A stretch of DNA of 64,000 nt from CAZXSK01 sp964642855 (GTDB lineage Bacteria; Planctomycetota; Phycisphaerae; SM23-33): assembly GCA_964642855.1 (NCBI GenBank), contig CAZXSK010000014.1, positions 1-64,000 on the forward strand, in the 5' to 3' direction. Under the pieces are notes generated by a model. That model made no database searches. It saw nothing but the letters and a program-made list of their open reading frames with translations, and had not been told where the DNA came from. Shown here one piece after another: positions 24,566 to 33,443 of the stretch (the stretch's first letter is position 1; every line of letters begins with the position of its first letter). The translations under genes were made by a program, and so were the position numbers.

Positions 24566-26014
24566 TTACCCGTCCGCCTTGATCTGCGTGATCGCGCGGG
24601 CGGCTGCGGTACGCACATCGCCGCTCGGATCGGATGTGGCCTTCTTGAGCTCATCGAGGGCGGGGGTCGCTTCCGTTCCCAGTTCGCCCAGAAGCCTCGC
24701 GGCCTCAGCTCGCGCAGCCATGCCCTGGGCGTCCAACTCGTAGGCAACGCCTCTATCGCGCCGGCAGGTGAGCATCTCGGTCAGTGGCCCGACGGCCGGG
24801 GAGCCGATAGCCAGGATCACCTTCCTCCGACGGGCCGGGCCGCCGCCGTCATCGGACCCCAAAGTGCGCAGGATCCCAGGAATCGCGGGAGCAGCCTGTT
24901 CGCCCATCCCGACCAGCGCCTCGGTGACCGCGTCTGCGAGTTCCGGCGTGATGCCCAACTGCTGCTCGGGTTCCAGCAAGTCGAAATCCGGCTCCATGAG
25001 GGGCACAAGCAGTTCGGGTGGGGCCTCGGCAAGTTCCCCGGTGTTCTGCAGCGACTGGGCAGCGACGACCATCGTGTCCCGGTCGCGCAGCATGTCGACC
25101 AGCGAGTCGGTTCCGCTCCGGCTGTCTTCGCCGAGCACAGCCATCGTCTTGAGGTAGGCTCCGCGGATTTCCGGATCGGTCTGCCGATCCATCCGCCTGG
25201 TGAGGACCTTGACAATATGGCGCGAATGGTCGGGAAATGACCCCAACGCCCTCGCTGCAGCCAGATGGACCCAACGCTCGGAATCGTCGAGTGCTTCGAT
25301 CAGGGCGGGGACGGCCTTGTCGCTCTCCTGACTGAGAATGCCCAATGCCCGCGCAGCCCGCTCGCGAACGACGGGCTTCTGGTCGTCCAGCCTCTTAATC
25401 AGCGCCTCTACCGGTGCGTTCTCGGGCTCGATGCCGGCCAGGGCGTCAATCGCCTGCTCGCGCAAGCCCGGGTGCTCACCGTCCAGAAGACCGGTAAGCT
25501 TGTCGGTCGCTTCCCGCGCGCGGGTGCCCATCTGCCCGAGCAATCTGGCTACCTGCATGCGGACCTTCACGTCCGCGTGATCGAGGGCTTCTACCAACGG
25601 GGGAATGGCCTCGTCCGGTAGCGCGTCGACTACGTTTCGCGAGTACGTGTGGTCGCGGTAACGCAAGGTTTCGACAATGGTCGGAACCGCTGCGCTGCCC
25701 AGAGAGCGCAGCGCCTTGGCAAGCTCTTCTTTGACAGCTTCGATTTCGGCTGGATTCAGACCCCGGAACTCCCGCAGGGCGTCCGGGTTGTCAAGGAGAC
25801 GGATGACGTCCGGCGCGGCGGCTTCAGCTTGTTTGCCCAGAATAGCGATCGCCTGGGCGGCCGATTTGAGCTCCTCCGCCGAGCGACTCTGTTTGAGAAC
25901 GTCGATCCACTGCTCGAGCGACCGCCCCTTGGCTGTTGGCTCACTGCCACATCCGACAGCCAACGCCATGAGCAGAACTCCGGCCAGGATCCAGCCTGCA
26001 CGCCTAGATATCAT
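24566..26014 (-). CDS. HEAT-repeat lipoprotein
   Basis: This 482-residue protein has a signal peptide ending in the lipobox LAVGC. The mature chain is a solenoid of HEAT/PBS-lyase-type helical repeats. Successive 31-35-residue units carry the A-A-x-A-L-G and PxLVEALxD patterns, for example RERAARALGILSQESDKAVP and LVEALDHADVKVRMQVARLL. It probably sits in a membrane facing the periplasm and acts as a protein-binding scaffold. I started at the ATG at 26014 (MISRRAGWIL) because a longer frame from 26044 would place charged residues before the signal. It is divergently arranged with another HEAT lipoprotein across a 194-bp intergenic region, suggesting coregulation. Confidence 0.85.
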   Translation of the reverse strand: MISRRAGWILAGVLLMALAVGCGSEPTAKGRSLEQWIDVLKQSRSAEELKSAAQAIAILGKQAEAAAPDVIRLLDNPDALREFRGLNPAEIEAVKEELAKALRSLGSAAVPTIVETLRYRDHTYSRNVVDALPDEAIPPLVEALDHADVKVRMQVARLLGQMGTRAREATDKLTGLLDGEHPGLREQAIDALAGIEPENAPVEALIKRLDDQKPVVRERAARALGILSQESDKAVPALIEALDDSERWVHLAAARALGSFPDHSRHIVKVLTRRMDRQTDPEIRGAYLKTMAVLGEDSRSGTDSLVDMLRDRDTMVVAAQSLQNTGELAEAPPELLVPLMEPDFDLLEPEQQLGITPELADAVTEALVGMGEQAAPAIPGILRTLGSDDGGGPARRRKVILAIGSPAVGPLTEMLTCRRDRGVAYELDAQGMAARAEAARLLGELGTEATPALDELKKATSDPSGDVRTAAARAITQIKADG

Positions 26015-26208
26015 GGTATTTCTCACTGGTCTGAAGATGCACATCCCGGGCCGGCCCGACTACTGTAACCGGCTGCCGGAGACAACGGACCGCCCCGACT
26101 CGATCAGCCGGACCCGGAGAAACAATCGGCTGGATCGAATCATACTGTCCTCAGCGGTGTTCAGAAAGTACAAGGTGGGCCAGACCCCGTAAACACACGG
26201 AGACTTTC

Positions 26209-28878
26209 ATGCGCGCGGTAACAGAAGCAACGACAGTACGATGGCTGATGGTGGGAGCGGCAATGCTGCTCGCCCTGGCAGGATGCAGACGCAAAGACGC
26301 GATTGGCTCGGACAATCCGGAGGTCCGGGAGATGATCCGGCAGATCCGGGCAGGCGACGCGAACGAACGGCGACAGGCTGCCCGTAAGCTCGGCGAACTG
26401 GGCGACCAGGCCGCCGTCGAGCCCCTCGTAGAGGCACTCGACGATCATCAGGCTGCGGTGCAACTCGAAGCTGCCCGCGCTCTGGGGAAGCTTAAGAGTC
26501 CCAAAGCCACTGAAAGCCTCATCGATGCCCTGAACGACGAAACGATGGCGGTCCGCAAGGCGGCCGCCGACGCGCTGGGAGACATCGGCGATCCACAAGC
26601 AGCCGACAGACTGATCGGCCTGCTGACCGACGAGAACCTGCCCGTTCGCATCGCTGCTGCAGAGGCCCTTGGCCGGCTCCGCGGGGGCGACGTTCCGCAG
26701 AAGCTGCTGGAGGCCCTGAAGTCTGAGAACCCCCGGATGCAGCAGGGAGCTGCGTTGGCGCTGGGGTACATCGGTGACGGCCAGGCCGCTGACGCCCTCG
26801 CAGAGCATACGAGAAGCGAAGACCCCGAGATGAGACTGACGGCGGCGTCTGCTTTGGCCCGTCTGGGCGATAATCGGGCCGTGGACGTGCTGGCAAGGTT
26901 CGTTTACCAACCGATCGACGATGCCAAGGCCAGGGAGTTCGAGGAACGCATCAATGGCCCGATTCCGCCGCAGCGTCGGCGGGAGATCATCGACAAACTC
27001 CGGAGCAGTGGAAAGGTCAACCTGCCGAGCAATCCCAGGTATCCCCATGAGGCGAAGAAGCGCAAAGAGCGCATTGAGCAGGAGATCCAATACATCCGTA
27101 AGCTGATTGCGCGGCCGATCGACGATCAGCGCCGCCAGGAGATCATCGAGATCTTCGTGCAGCGTAGCGGCGAGGACACCTGGCAGGAGATGAACTCTGA
27201 GCAGCGACAAGTCGCTCTGGAAACCGAAATCGAACGCCTGGAAAGTATGTCCTCCGATCCGCTCAGCGACGGCAAGGAGCAGGCGGTGATCGATTTCATG
27301 CATCGCCGTGCGGGCAGGGAGACGTGGAACGCCCTTTCCGAGGCTGAGCGGGAGAAGCTCATCCGCGAGCAATATGCCCAGCCCATCCGACGGGAACGGG
27401 AGGTCTACGCACGCCAGAAACGTCTCTCCGCAGCGGAGGCAATCGGCAGAACGGGCACGGTAAAGGCGGCCAAGGCGCTGCTTTCGGCGATGGGCAGCCG
27501 CAACAGGGAGGTCAAGCAGGTAGCGACGGAGGCATTGCGGAATCTTGGCGGCGCAGCTGCGGAAACCCTCGTGAGCTTCGTCGGGGACTCAAAGCAGCCC
27601 CTGGATGAGCGTCGACGGGCGATGCCCTTGCTGGTGAGGATCAAAGACGATCGGGCAACCGAGGCGCTGATCCAGCTGCTGGACGATCCGGACGATCAGA
27701 TCCGCGCCGAGGCCGCTGCTGCCCTTGCCCAGGAATCGGACCCGAAGGTCGCCCAGGCGATGCTGCCCCTGGTTACCGACAAAGTCGCGAGAATCCGAAG
27801 GGCCGCCGTCCAGCGCCTGGGACGAGAGAAGGACGCCTCGGCAAAGGTCGGCAAGGCGTTGATGAGAGCGCTCGACGACCCCGACCCCGACGTGCGGGCC
27901 ATGGCAGCTGCCGGACTGGGGAACGTTGGCTACAAGCCGGCCGTCGACAAGCTGATCCAGATCATCGAGACCACCGATACCTCGGAGAATGAGGACCTGA
28001 CCTCGGTCGTTCTCCGATCTGCTGAATCCCTGGGCAAACTGGGCAACAAGAAGGCGGTCAAGCCCCTGATGCACCTTCTCAACGGCACACCGCACAAATG
28101 GACGCGTGCCGCGGCTGCTCGCGCACTGGGTCGGCTGCAAGCCGAGGAGAGCAAGGAACTGCTCGCGCTGCAACTCAAGAAGCTCGACTGGCATTCAGGC
28201 CCCGCGGCCGCGTGGGCATTGGGCGAGTTCAACGACCCGGCCTACATCGACGTGCTGGCGAGCACATTGGACCAGAAGCGGCACATGGACAAGCTCAAGG
28301 ACGCCTCCAAAGCCAAGCGGGAGCGTGATTCCTTCATCCTGATGGGCCATTTCGGCAAGCCTGCAATCGCAGCATTGGGGAAGATTGAAGACCCCCGCGC
28401 CGTCGAAGCCCTCATGAAAGTGCTCCGCGAGATGAGCGTGGAATTCAAGCGGGAAGCCGTCAAGGCGTTGATCAACCAGGGCGAGCGGGCGATCCCGCAA
28501 CTGGCCGAGGCGCTCAATGATGAAGACCGCGACTATCGGGAGGCGGCTTCACAGGTGCTGTGGGGCATCGGCGAACCGGCCGTTCCGGCGCTGATCCGCA
28601 CCGCGCGGGATGGCTCCTCGGGAGCGAAACTGGTAGCCATCGGCGCGCTGGGCGGCATGCAGGCCGAGGACGCCGTCGACGTGCTGATCGAGGACCTGCA
28701 GGACGAGGATGAGAACGTCCGGGCCGCCGCTGCCTGGGCTCTGGGACAGATCCAGACCGGAAAGGCCATCGACCCGCTGACCAGGGCGATGGACGATCCG
28801 TCAAGTAAGGTTCAATCAGCGGCTGAGAATGCCCTGCGGCAGATCAAGTCAGGGGTGGACTCGGGCAGTCCTGCTTGA
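26209..28878 (+). CDS. Large HEAT-repeat lipoprotein
   Basis: The 889-residue product has a lipoprotein signal with lipobox LALAGC and then HEAT/PBS-lyase repeats over almost the whole length (for example AVEPLVEALDDHQAAVQLEA and RAAAAWALGQIQTGKAIDPL). The repeats are interrupted at about residues 230-400 by a charged, non-repeat helical insertion (RQEIIEIFVQRSGEDTWQEM). This could form an extra coiled-coil or a partner-specific lobe. CGGAGA precedes the ATG at 26209. A strong terminator follows the gene. Like the divergent neighbour it is expected to be an exported scaffold; a link to the ExbB/ExbD-type machinery encoded just downstream is possible but unproven. Confidence 0.86.
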   Translation: MRAVTEATTVRWLMVGAAMLLALAGCRRKDAIGSDNPEVREMIRQIRAGDANERRQAARKLGELGDQAAVEPLVEALDDHQAAVQLEAARALGKLKSPKATESLIDALNDETMAVRKAAADALGDIGDPQAADRLIGLLTDENLPVRIAAAEALGRLRGGDVPQKLLEALKSENPRMQQGAALALGYIGDGQAADALAEHTRSEDPEMRLTAASALARLGDNRAVDVLARFVYQPIDDAKAREFEERINGPIPPQRRREIIDKLRSSGKVNLPSNPRYPHEAKKRKERIEQEIQYIRKLIARPIDDQRRQEIIEIFVQRSGEDTWQEMNSEQRQVALETEIERLESMSSDPLSDGKEQAVIDFMHRRAGRETWNALSEAEREKLIREQYAQPIRREREVYARQKRLSAAEAIGRTGTVKAAKALLSAMGSRNREVKQVATEALRNLGGAAAETLVSFVGDSKQPLDERRRAMPLLVRIKDDRATEALIQLLDDPDDQIRAEAAAALAQESDPKVAQAMLPLVTDKVARIRRAAVQRLGREKDASAKVGKALMRALDDPDPDVRAMAAAGLGNVGYKPAVDKLIQIIETTDTSENEDLTSVVLRSAESLGKLGNKKAVKPLMHLLNGTPHKWTRAAAARALGRLQAEESKELLALQLKKLDWHSGPAAAWALGEFNDPAYIDVLASTLDQKRHMDKLKDASKAKRERDSFILMGHFGKPAIAALGKIEDPRAVEALMKVLREMSVEFKREAVKALINQGERAIPQLAEALNDEDRDYREAASQVLWGIGEPAVPALIRTARDGSSGAKLVAIGALGGMQAEDAVDVLIEDLQDEDENVRAAAAWALGQIQTGKAIDPLTRAMDDPSSKVQSAAENALRQIKSGVDSGSPA

Positions 28879-28920
28879 GGGAGATGGGCGCAGCCTGTCC
28901 CCCTGAAAGAGAAACAGAGA

Positions 28921-28954
28921 ACGCCCCGCGAGCAGGTGCTTGCGGGGCGTTTTT
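28921..28954 (+). terminator. Strong intrinsic terminator after the large HEAT gene
   Basis: ACGCCCCGC (28921-28929) pairs with GCGGGGCGT (28942-28950), and the inner AGCA/TGCT arms extend the stem to about 14 bp with one G-T pair, followed by TTTTT. It lies between convergent genes and may also stop transcription from the minus-strand operon ending at 28977. Confidence 0.9.
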
Positions 28955-28976
28955 ACTTCGATGCCAGAACGGCCTG

Positions 28977-30446
28977 TCAGGGAACCATGGCCGGATCGAG
29001 GTTGATCAGCACGGAAAAGCCCGTCGTACCGCCTGCATTCTCCAGCTTGATCAGCATGCGGTTGATGCCCTTCTTGAAGGTAACCGTCCGGAAACAGTCC
29101 GGCCCGAACCGTCGCCAGGGCTGGGGGGTTTTCCCGCTCCTGCGGATGACCCGTCCCTTCTGCTCGCCCGGCCAGGCCAGCCAGGCCACGCTGTAGTCGT
29201 CGCTGCCGAAAGACACCAGCAACGTCTGGTCCTTCTCCGAGTAAATCTCGGTGTAGAAGTACCAGATGCAGTATCTGCCCGTGTCCCGCACGAACGGCTG
29301 AATGCGGTCGTAGTTGGTCTGGAGGTATTTCCATTCCAGCCGCCGACCCCCCTTGCCAATGTACTGGGCATCGAGGTCGATGGTGGCCTCGGGCGGATAG
29401 ACCCGATCGAGATCTTCCGGCCTGGTCCTGCCCGGGTGGGAGAACGGGCCGATCGTCCACCAGCTGTTGATGCTCATCCAGCCGCCCTGCTTACCGTCGG
29501 GCCCGAGTTTGTTCCCAAACCGCAGGTCCGCGTCGATATCCAACGAGAAGCTCTCGCCTTTCTGGGCGAAGATCTCGTGTGGCAGCAGGACCGGGCCCTG
29601 GTAAGGGCGTCCGGACTCGTCGAGTCCGCCCGACCCGGTCGTCACGGGCGTCCCTTCCATGTCCCACCGGATCGCCGATGCAGTGGTGTCTTCGCCGGCG
29701 ACGCCCTTGGCCAGATCGAGTAGCCGCTGACAGGCGGAAACCATCTTGGAGGTCTCCACGTGCACGCGGTTCATCTCTCGCTTGAGAGCGTCATACGTGC
29801 CGTCTTCCATGCGGTAGATTTCCCGCCGGAAGTTGTGTGCGTTGATCTCGGGCCGGTCGGGAATCGCCAGTTCGGTAACGCTGATCGCTTTGGAGAGCGG
29901 AAGCTGCTGGATCTGACTGAGCTCATACGCCCGGATCTTCTCGAACTGCTCAACGATGTCTTCTTCGCCCTGACGTGCGAGAGAGTAGAGTTCGGGAATG
30001 TCCTTGTCGACGACCTCGGGCTTGCCCGGCACGGGCCTGTCTTCCGGCTTGTGGTCGACAAGCACAACCCAGTCGCGATCCGCATCCACGCGTTGCAGTT
30101 CCGTGAATTTCACGCCCTTCAGCCGATGCATCTCCACGAGAATCTCGTGGAGCTTCGCATTGTGGTCCACCATCCGGCTGGTGTAGAGCTCGAACAGCGC
30201 CTCGACGGCACTGTCGACATCGCTCTGGTCGACACGTTCCTCTGTGACCTTCTGCGTTTCGGGCCACAGCCACTTCCTCAACGGCGTGAAGTACACGATC
30301 GCGGAAATCGCCGCGACGTGGAACACGATCGACACGATCCACCACACCGTGGTCCGTTTGACCTTCGGCGGGGCGATCTCGCGCTGATCGGCGGACGCAC
30401 GGGGGCGCGGCGGCGATTCGTTCGCCTGATGTTCTGGATCCGTCAT
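28977..30446 (-). CDS. TonB-like membrane-anchored protein with C-terminal beta-sandwich
   Basis: This 489-residue protein has a cytoplasmic Pro/Arg-rich start and one membrane helix with SIVFH (Ser39, His43), matching the SxxxH signature of the TonB/TolA helix that binds ExbB/ExbD. A long charged helical periplasmic segment follows (about 65-285). A beta-rich C-terminal domain (about 300-489) includes WWTIGPF and the ending KGINRMLIKLENAGGTTGF, reminiscent of PA14/galactose-binding-like modules that present glycans. The start at 30446 lies 16 bp after the ExbD gene. The order exbB-exbD-this gene is that of TonB operons. A classical TonB C-terminal domain is missing, so its outer partner must differ from ordinary TonB-dependent receptors. 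Confidence 0.75.
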   Translation of the reverse strand: MTDPEHQANESPPRPRASADQREIAPPKVKRTTVWWIVSIVFHVAAISAIVYFTPLRKWLWPETQKVTEERVDQSDVDSAVEALFELYTSRMVDHNAKLHEILVEMHRLKGVKFTELQRVDADRDWVVLVDHKPEDRPVPGKPEVVDKDIPELYSLARQGEEDIVEQFEKIRAYELSQIQQLPLSKAISVTELAIPDRPEINAHNFRREIYRMEDGTYDALKREMNRVHVETSKMVSACQRLLDLAKGVAGEDTTASAIRWDMEGTPVTTGSGGLDESGRPYQGPVLLPHEIFAQKGESFSLDIDADLRFGNKLGPDGKQGGWMSINSWWTIGPFSHPGRTRPEDLDRVYPPEATIDLDAQYIGKGGRRLEWKYLQTNYDRIQPFVRDTGRYCIWYFYTEIYSEKDQTLLVSFGSDDYSVAWLAWPGEQKGRVIRRSGKTPQPWRRFGPDCFRTVTFKKGINRMLIKLENAGGTTGFSVLINLDPAMVP

Positions 30447-30462
30447 TAGGTTCACCCCGCGG

Positions 30463-30921
30463 TCAGTCTTTGGTTCGGATGCCGACTTTCTGCAGGCCGT
30501 AAAGCTGGCAGAGATCGACAATCTTGGCTACGTGCTTCATGCTCGTGTTGGTGTCGCAGTCGATGCGAATCCGCGCATCGGGGGATGTTTCGCGCACCTT
30601 CTGCAGGAGCTTGTGAAGCCGCTCGTTAGAGACCACCGAATCGTGCTTGATGCTGCCGCCCATTCGAACGGCATCGCTCTTGATTCCTGCGGTATCCACG
30701 TAGACGTTCCCGGCCCGGTCGACGCTGACGATCAGCTCCTCGTTGGGGGCCTTGGCCTTGATCGCAGCCTCGGCTGACGGAAGCGTGATCGGCAGTTCCA
30801 TGTGCGGCTTCTTCAGACTGGCGGTAACCAGGAAGAAGATCAGCAGCAGGAAGACGCAGTCGATCATCGGCGTCATCGGGACATCGGGATCGTCACTCTC
30901 TTCTCGGCGTCGGAACATCAT
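30463..30921 (-). CDS. exbD: ExbD/TolR biopolymer-transport protein (second locus)
   Basis: The 152-residue protein has the standard ExbD form: a short basic/acidic N-terminus (MMFRRREESDDPDVP), a membrane helix TPMIDCVFLLLIFFLVTASL with the essential Asp, and a periplasmic domain with VSVDRAGNVYVD and a late RIRIDCDTNTSMKHVAKIVD segment. It would form the ion-conducting stator with ExbB. Two adjacent ATG codons (30921 and 30918) are possible starts; GGAGGAAG lies 9-10 bases upstream. It lies just after the assembly gap, and its stop is 16 bp before the TonB-like gene. Confidence 0.92.
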   Translation of the reverse strand: MMFRRREESDDPDVPMTPMIDCVFLLLIFFLVTASLKKPHMELPITLPSAEAAIKAKAPNEELIVSVDRAGNVYVDTAGIKSDAVRMGGSIKHDSVVSNERLHKLLQKVRETSPDARIRIDCDTNTSMKHVAKIVDLCQLYGLQKVGIRTKD

Positions 30922-30923
30922 GG

Positions 30924-30962
30924 TCAGTCTTCCTCCGTCGCCAGCAACCAGCTGCTCATCAG
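30924..30962 (-). other. C-terminal tail of a gene cut by the assembly gap
   Basis: Immediately upstream of exbD a minus-strand frame reads LMSSWLLATEED and ends with TGA, two bases before the exbD ATG. This is the 3' end of a gene whose body lies in the N run, most simply the ExbB gene whose first 156 codons lie on the other side of the gap. Its frame relation cannot be tested because the true gap length is unknown. Confidence 0.5.
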
Positions 30963-31062
30963 NNNNNNNNNNNNNNNNNNNNNNNNNNNNNNNNNNNNNN
31001 NNNNNNNNNNNNNNNNNNNNNNNNNNNNNNNNNNNNNNNNNNNNNNNNNNNNNNNNNNNNNN
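30963..31062. other. Assembly gap of 100 N
   Basis: Exactly 100 undetermined bases interrupt the exbB coding region. A round 100 is normally a placeholder for an unknown distance. A complete ExbB of about 255 residues, as encoded at 36639, would need about 300 bp here, so the true gap is probably larger than shown and could even hold a further small gene. Confidence 0.95.
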
Positions 31063-31530
31063 CACCGTCGCCATCTCGCCGATGGGGTTCTTGCGGTGAC
31101 GAACGATGAAGGTGATCATCCTGCCCAGCGAACTGGACGGGTAAGGCCTGACGTCTTCCGGGGCGCCCTGTTCGTCAAGGATCCGCTCGTCGCCGCAAAG
31201 AGCACGGATATCCCGGTATCGGCCCTGCTTCCAGAGCTCCTTGGCCTGCTCGGCCAGACCCTTGGGCACGATGGTCCTCTTGCGAAGACGAACCAGACGC
31301 TCCAGAACGAAAGTGAGCCCCATGATCGACAGGAAGCCGAGGAACCACATGGTCCGGCCGCCTCGTTCGAAGAACTCCATCACGCTCTCGACCGTGAACT
31401 CTCCAAGCACTCCACCTGTCGCCATCCCGACCGGCCCGGCGGGTACCTGTCCCGCCCCGGCCGTGGAAACCATCCCAAGCAGGACCAGAATCACACAAAC
31501 CATGCCGATCTGCATTGCCACGTTCTTCAT
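31063..31530 (-). CDS. exbB: ExbB/TolQ/MotA proton-channel protein, N-terminal part (gap-truncated)
   Basis: The visible 156 residues begin with a signal-like or first membrane helix (MKNVAMQIGMVCVILVLLG), followed by a periplasmic loop and the typical ExbB helix FFERGGRTMWFLGFLSIMGLTFVLERLVRLR. A cytoplasmic region leads to LGRMITFIVRHRKNPIG. This is the usual planctomycete-type ExbB with an extra N-terminal segment. The conserved C-terminal helices fall in the N gap. AAGGGCG precedes the ATG. Together with exbD and the TonB-like gene it makes a three-gene minus-strand operon. Confidence 0.85.
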
Positions 31531-31745
31531 TGCACGCCCTTCTCAGTTAATCCCTGGAGGCATTCCCCGCCGGCAGAACTTGCCTGGCACCGCGCCATAT
31601 CGACGGGGGCTGGAAACTGGCCCTTCTAGCGTAACACCGAGCACGAAGAAGGGTGTCGCGACCGGAAGCGCACAAAAACGTTCTACCTCTACGAACGCCT
31701 ACCAACGCCGCGCGCTGTCAGCAGGTTCATGACGGACGGACCGGC

Positions 31746-32531
31746 TCAGCCACCGGCCGGGTCCGGCTCCTGCGAGGGCTCGCCATTTCGCAGATACCGT
31801 GCAATCTCCCGGACCGGTGCGGTCCAGATCTGCTCCCGACGGTCCGTCAGCCAGGCGTAGAGCTTCTCCTGCTCGCCCGGAACAGAGAAGAGCTTGTGGG
31901 TTTCCTCCCCCACACCGTGGAAACAGAAGATCAACCACATGCCCTGCCCGACGGCTTGCTCGATCTGCTCCCGCCATTGATCGAACGACTGGCCGTCTCC
32001 CGAAACCGTGCCAAGGTTGCTGAAGTTCACGTTCGCCGGGTGCACCGGTCCTCGGACCTCGCCTCGGGCGGCGAGAAACATCTCCGAGATCATCGGTTCG
32101 AGACACACTGGCTCGATATCCGGGCCGATCGCGTTGTCATGACAGGTGTTGCCGAACGTGCGCTCGTCGAGTCCATCGATGATCTTCAGCAACCCGTTGG
32201 CAGCAAGCATTTCCTCTCGCCAGCGGGAAGGCGTGTACTCGCGAAGGTCGTACTTCAGCCAACCGGCCGTTCTGGCCTGCCCGCCGCGGCATGGATGGAA
32301 GAGGGAGTGGTTGCCCAACTCGTGGCCGGCGTCTGCCAGAAGCCGCCAAGGCCGGAGGTCCGCCCCGCGAAGCAGCACCGAGCCCGTGGGATAGAAGGTC
32401 CCGCACAGCCCGCAATCGGACATTGCAGGACCGACGAACTGGTGATGGCATACCAGACCATCGTCGTAAGTCAGGCTGACTGCACCCTCGCAACCGTCCG
32501 GCCAGGTGAAATCGTTTCTCCCTGCGCTCAT
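31746..32531 (-). CDS. NodB-type polysaccharide deacetylase family protein
   Basis: This 261-residue protein has the NodB deacetylase motifs. Motif 1 is SLTYDDGL with the paired Asp residues for metal and catalysis. Motif 2 is GHELGNHSLFHPC with HxxxH as metal ligands. A late FCFHGVG segment supplies the catalytic-type histidine. Members remove N- or O-acetyl groups from chitin-, peptidoglycan- or polysaccharide-type substrates. No signal peptide is present when started at the ATG at 32531 (MSAGRND), and the longer frame to 32570 does not add one, so it may work in the cytoplasm, which is less usual. It lies 40 bp downstream of the membrane protein gene on the same strand. Confidence 0.85.
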   Translation of the reverse strand: MSAGRNDFTWPDGCEGAVSLTYDDGLVCHHQFVGPAMSDCGLCGTFYPTGSVLLRGADLRPWRLLADAGHELGNHSLFHPCRGGQARTAGWLKYDLREYTPSRWREEMLAANGLLKIIDGLDERTFGNTCHDNAIGPDIEPVCLEPMISEMFLAARGEVRGPVHPANVNFSNLGTVSGDGQSFDQWREQIEQAVGQGMWLIFCFHGVGEETHKLFSVPGEQEKLYAWLTDRREQIWTAPVREIARYLRNGEPSQEPDPAGG

Positions 32532-32570
32532 GTCTGCATTATCTGTTCCGCGGACGCCCGGAACAACCAA

Positions 32571-33281
32571 CTACCCTGACGGTGCTCTCCACGCCCGATA
32601 CGTCTGCCAGGCGCTGACGACAAGCAGCCAGACGATCACGCAGATCGCAAAGATCTTCTGCATGGTTGGCGCAGCGGGGGTCCATTCGCCCCCCAGCCAG
32701 AAGTGGTGGACATATTGGCTGAAGTGCACCCCTGCCGAAGCCAGCACCGTCAGGGCCCCGATGCCCAACCACCGCGGAGCGGCCGGGTCGAGCAGACTCC
32801 CTCCGGTCAGAAGAACTGCCCCCAGGAGCCCGGGAACCGAAGCCAGTCCGATCGCAGCCATGTGTGCGAACTCCTGGGTGTCAGCCGGCGTCAGGGCAGT
32901 CGCCAGCATCCCGCCGACGGATAGCAGCCCGAGCAGTCGCACCCACCGTACCAGTCGCTTCCAGCGAGGCAGCAGATCCGGCGTCCGAAGCCAGAACAGA
33001 CCGATCGCAGCGACAAGCGTCGACAGTCCCGCGCGAAATGCCCAACTTGACGCCGTGTTGAGCTGTCCATCGTAGGTAACCTGCCGGCCGAGATCGCTGA
33101 AACTGTTGGTCCAGAACGAATACCCTTCCCGGTCGGGCCGCCAGATGGTCCCGCCGGGGTACCAGACCATCGCCGCAGCGGACAGAAGGACGAACGCGAT
33201 CACCCCGGCCGAGACGAGCGGCCAGACTGCTTTCGGGTACATTCGCCCGCGTGACGAATTGGCAGGAACGGAGCTGTTCAT
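32571..33281 (-). CDS. Polytopic membrane protein, DUF998-like
   Basis: The 236-residue product has about six hydrophobic helices, beginning with AVWPLVSAGVIAFVLLSAAAMVWYPGG. An FWTNSFSDLGRQVT sequence after helix 1 resembles the conserved SxxSDLG region of DUF998-type membrane proteins, and a MAAIGLASVPG segment follows in the middle. Function in this family is undefined. The start may be the ATG at 33281 or the one at 33242 (MYPKAVWP); neither has a clear ribosome binding site. It is divergent from the large TPR gene at 33444 and lies upstream of the deacetylase gene. Confidence 0.65.
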   Translation of the reverse strand: MNSSVPANSSRGRMYPKAVWPLVSAGVIAFVLLSAAAMVWYPGGTIWRPDREGYSFWTNSFSDLGRQVTYDGQLNTASSWAFRAGLSTLVAAIGLFWLRTPDLLPRWKRLVRWVRLLGLLSVGGMLATALTPADTQEFAHMAAIGLASVPGLLGAVLLTGGSLLDPAAPRWLGIGALTVLASAGVHFSQYVHHFWLGGEWTPAAPTMQKIFAICVIVWLLVVSAWQTYRAWRAPSG

Positions 33282-33340
33282 GGTAGTTGTGCAACGAGGA
33301 GGTGGCGGATCCAACCGAAACACCTCGCTGGAGTCGCTGT

Positions 33341-33346
33341 TATAAT
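33341..33346 (+). promoter_or_regulatory. Perfect -10 hexamer in the divergent intergenic region
   Basis: TATAAT sits 98 bp upstream of the TPR-protein ATG. No good -35 match is present at 17 bp, so an extended or activator-dependent promoter would be required. Confidence 0.35.
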
Positions 33347-33443
33347 ACCGGTCGATCTGCGCCGGACGACGATGATCTCCGATGATCGTGATAGGCGCAC
33401 CCGGTGGAACGGCAACCTTACATGATGTCCGGGAATACCCATA

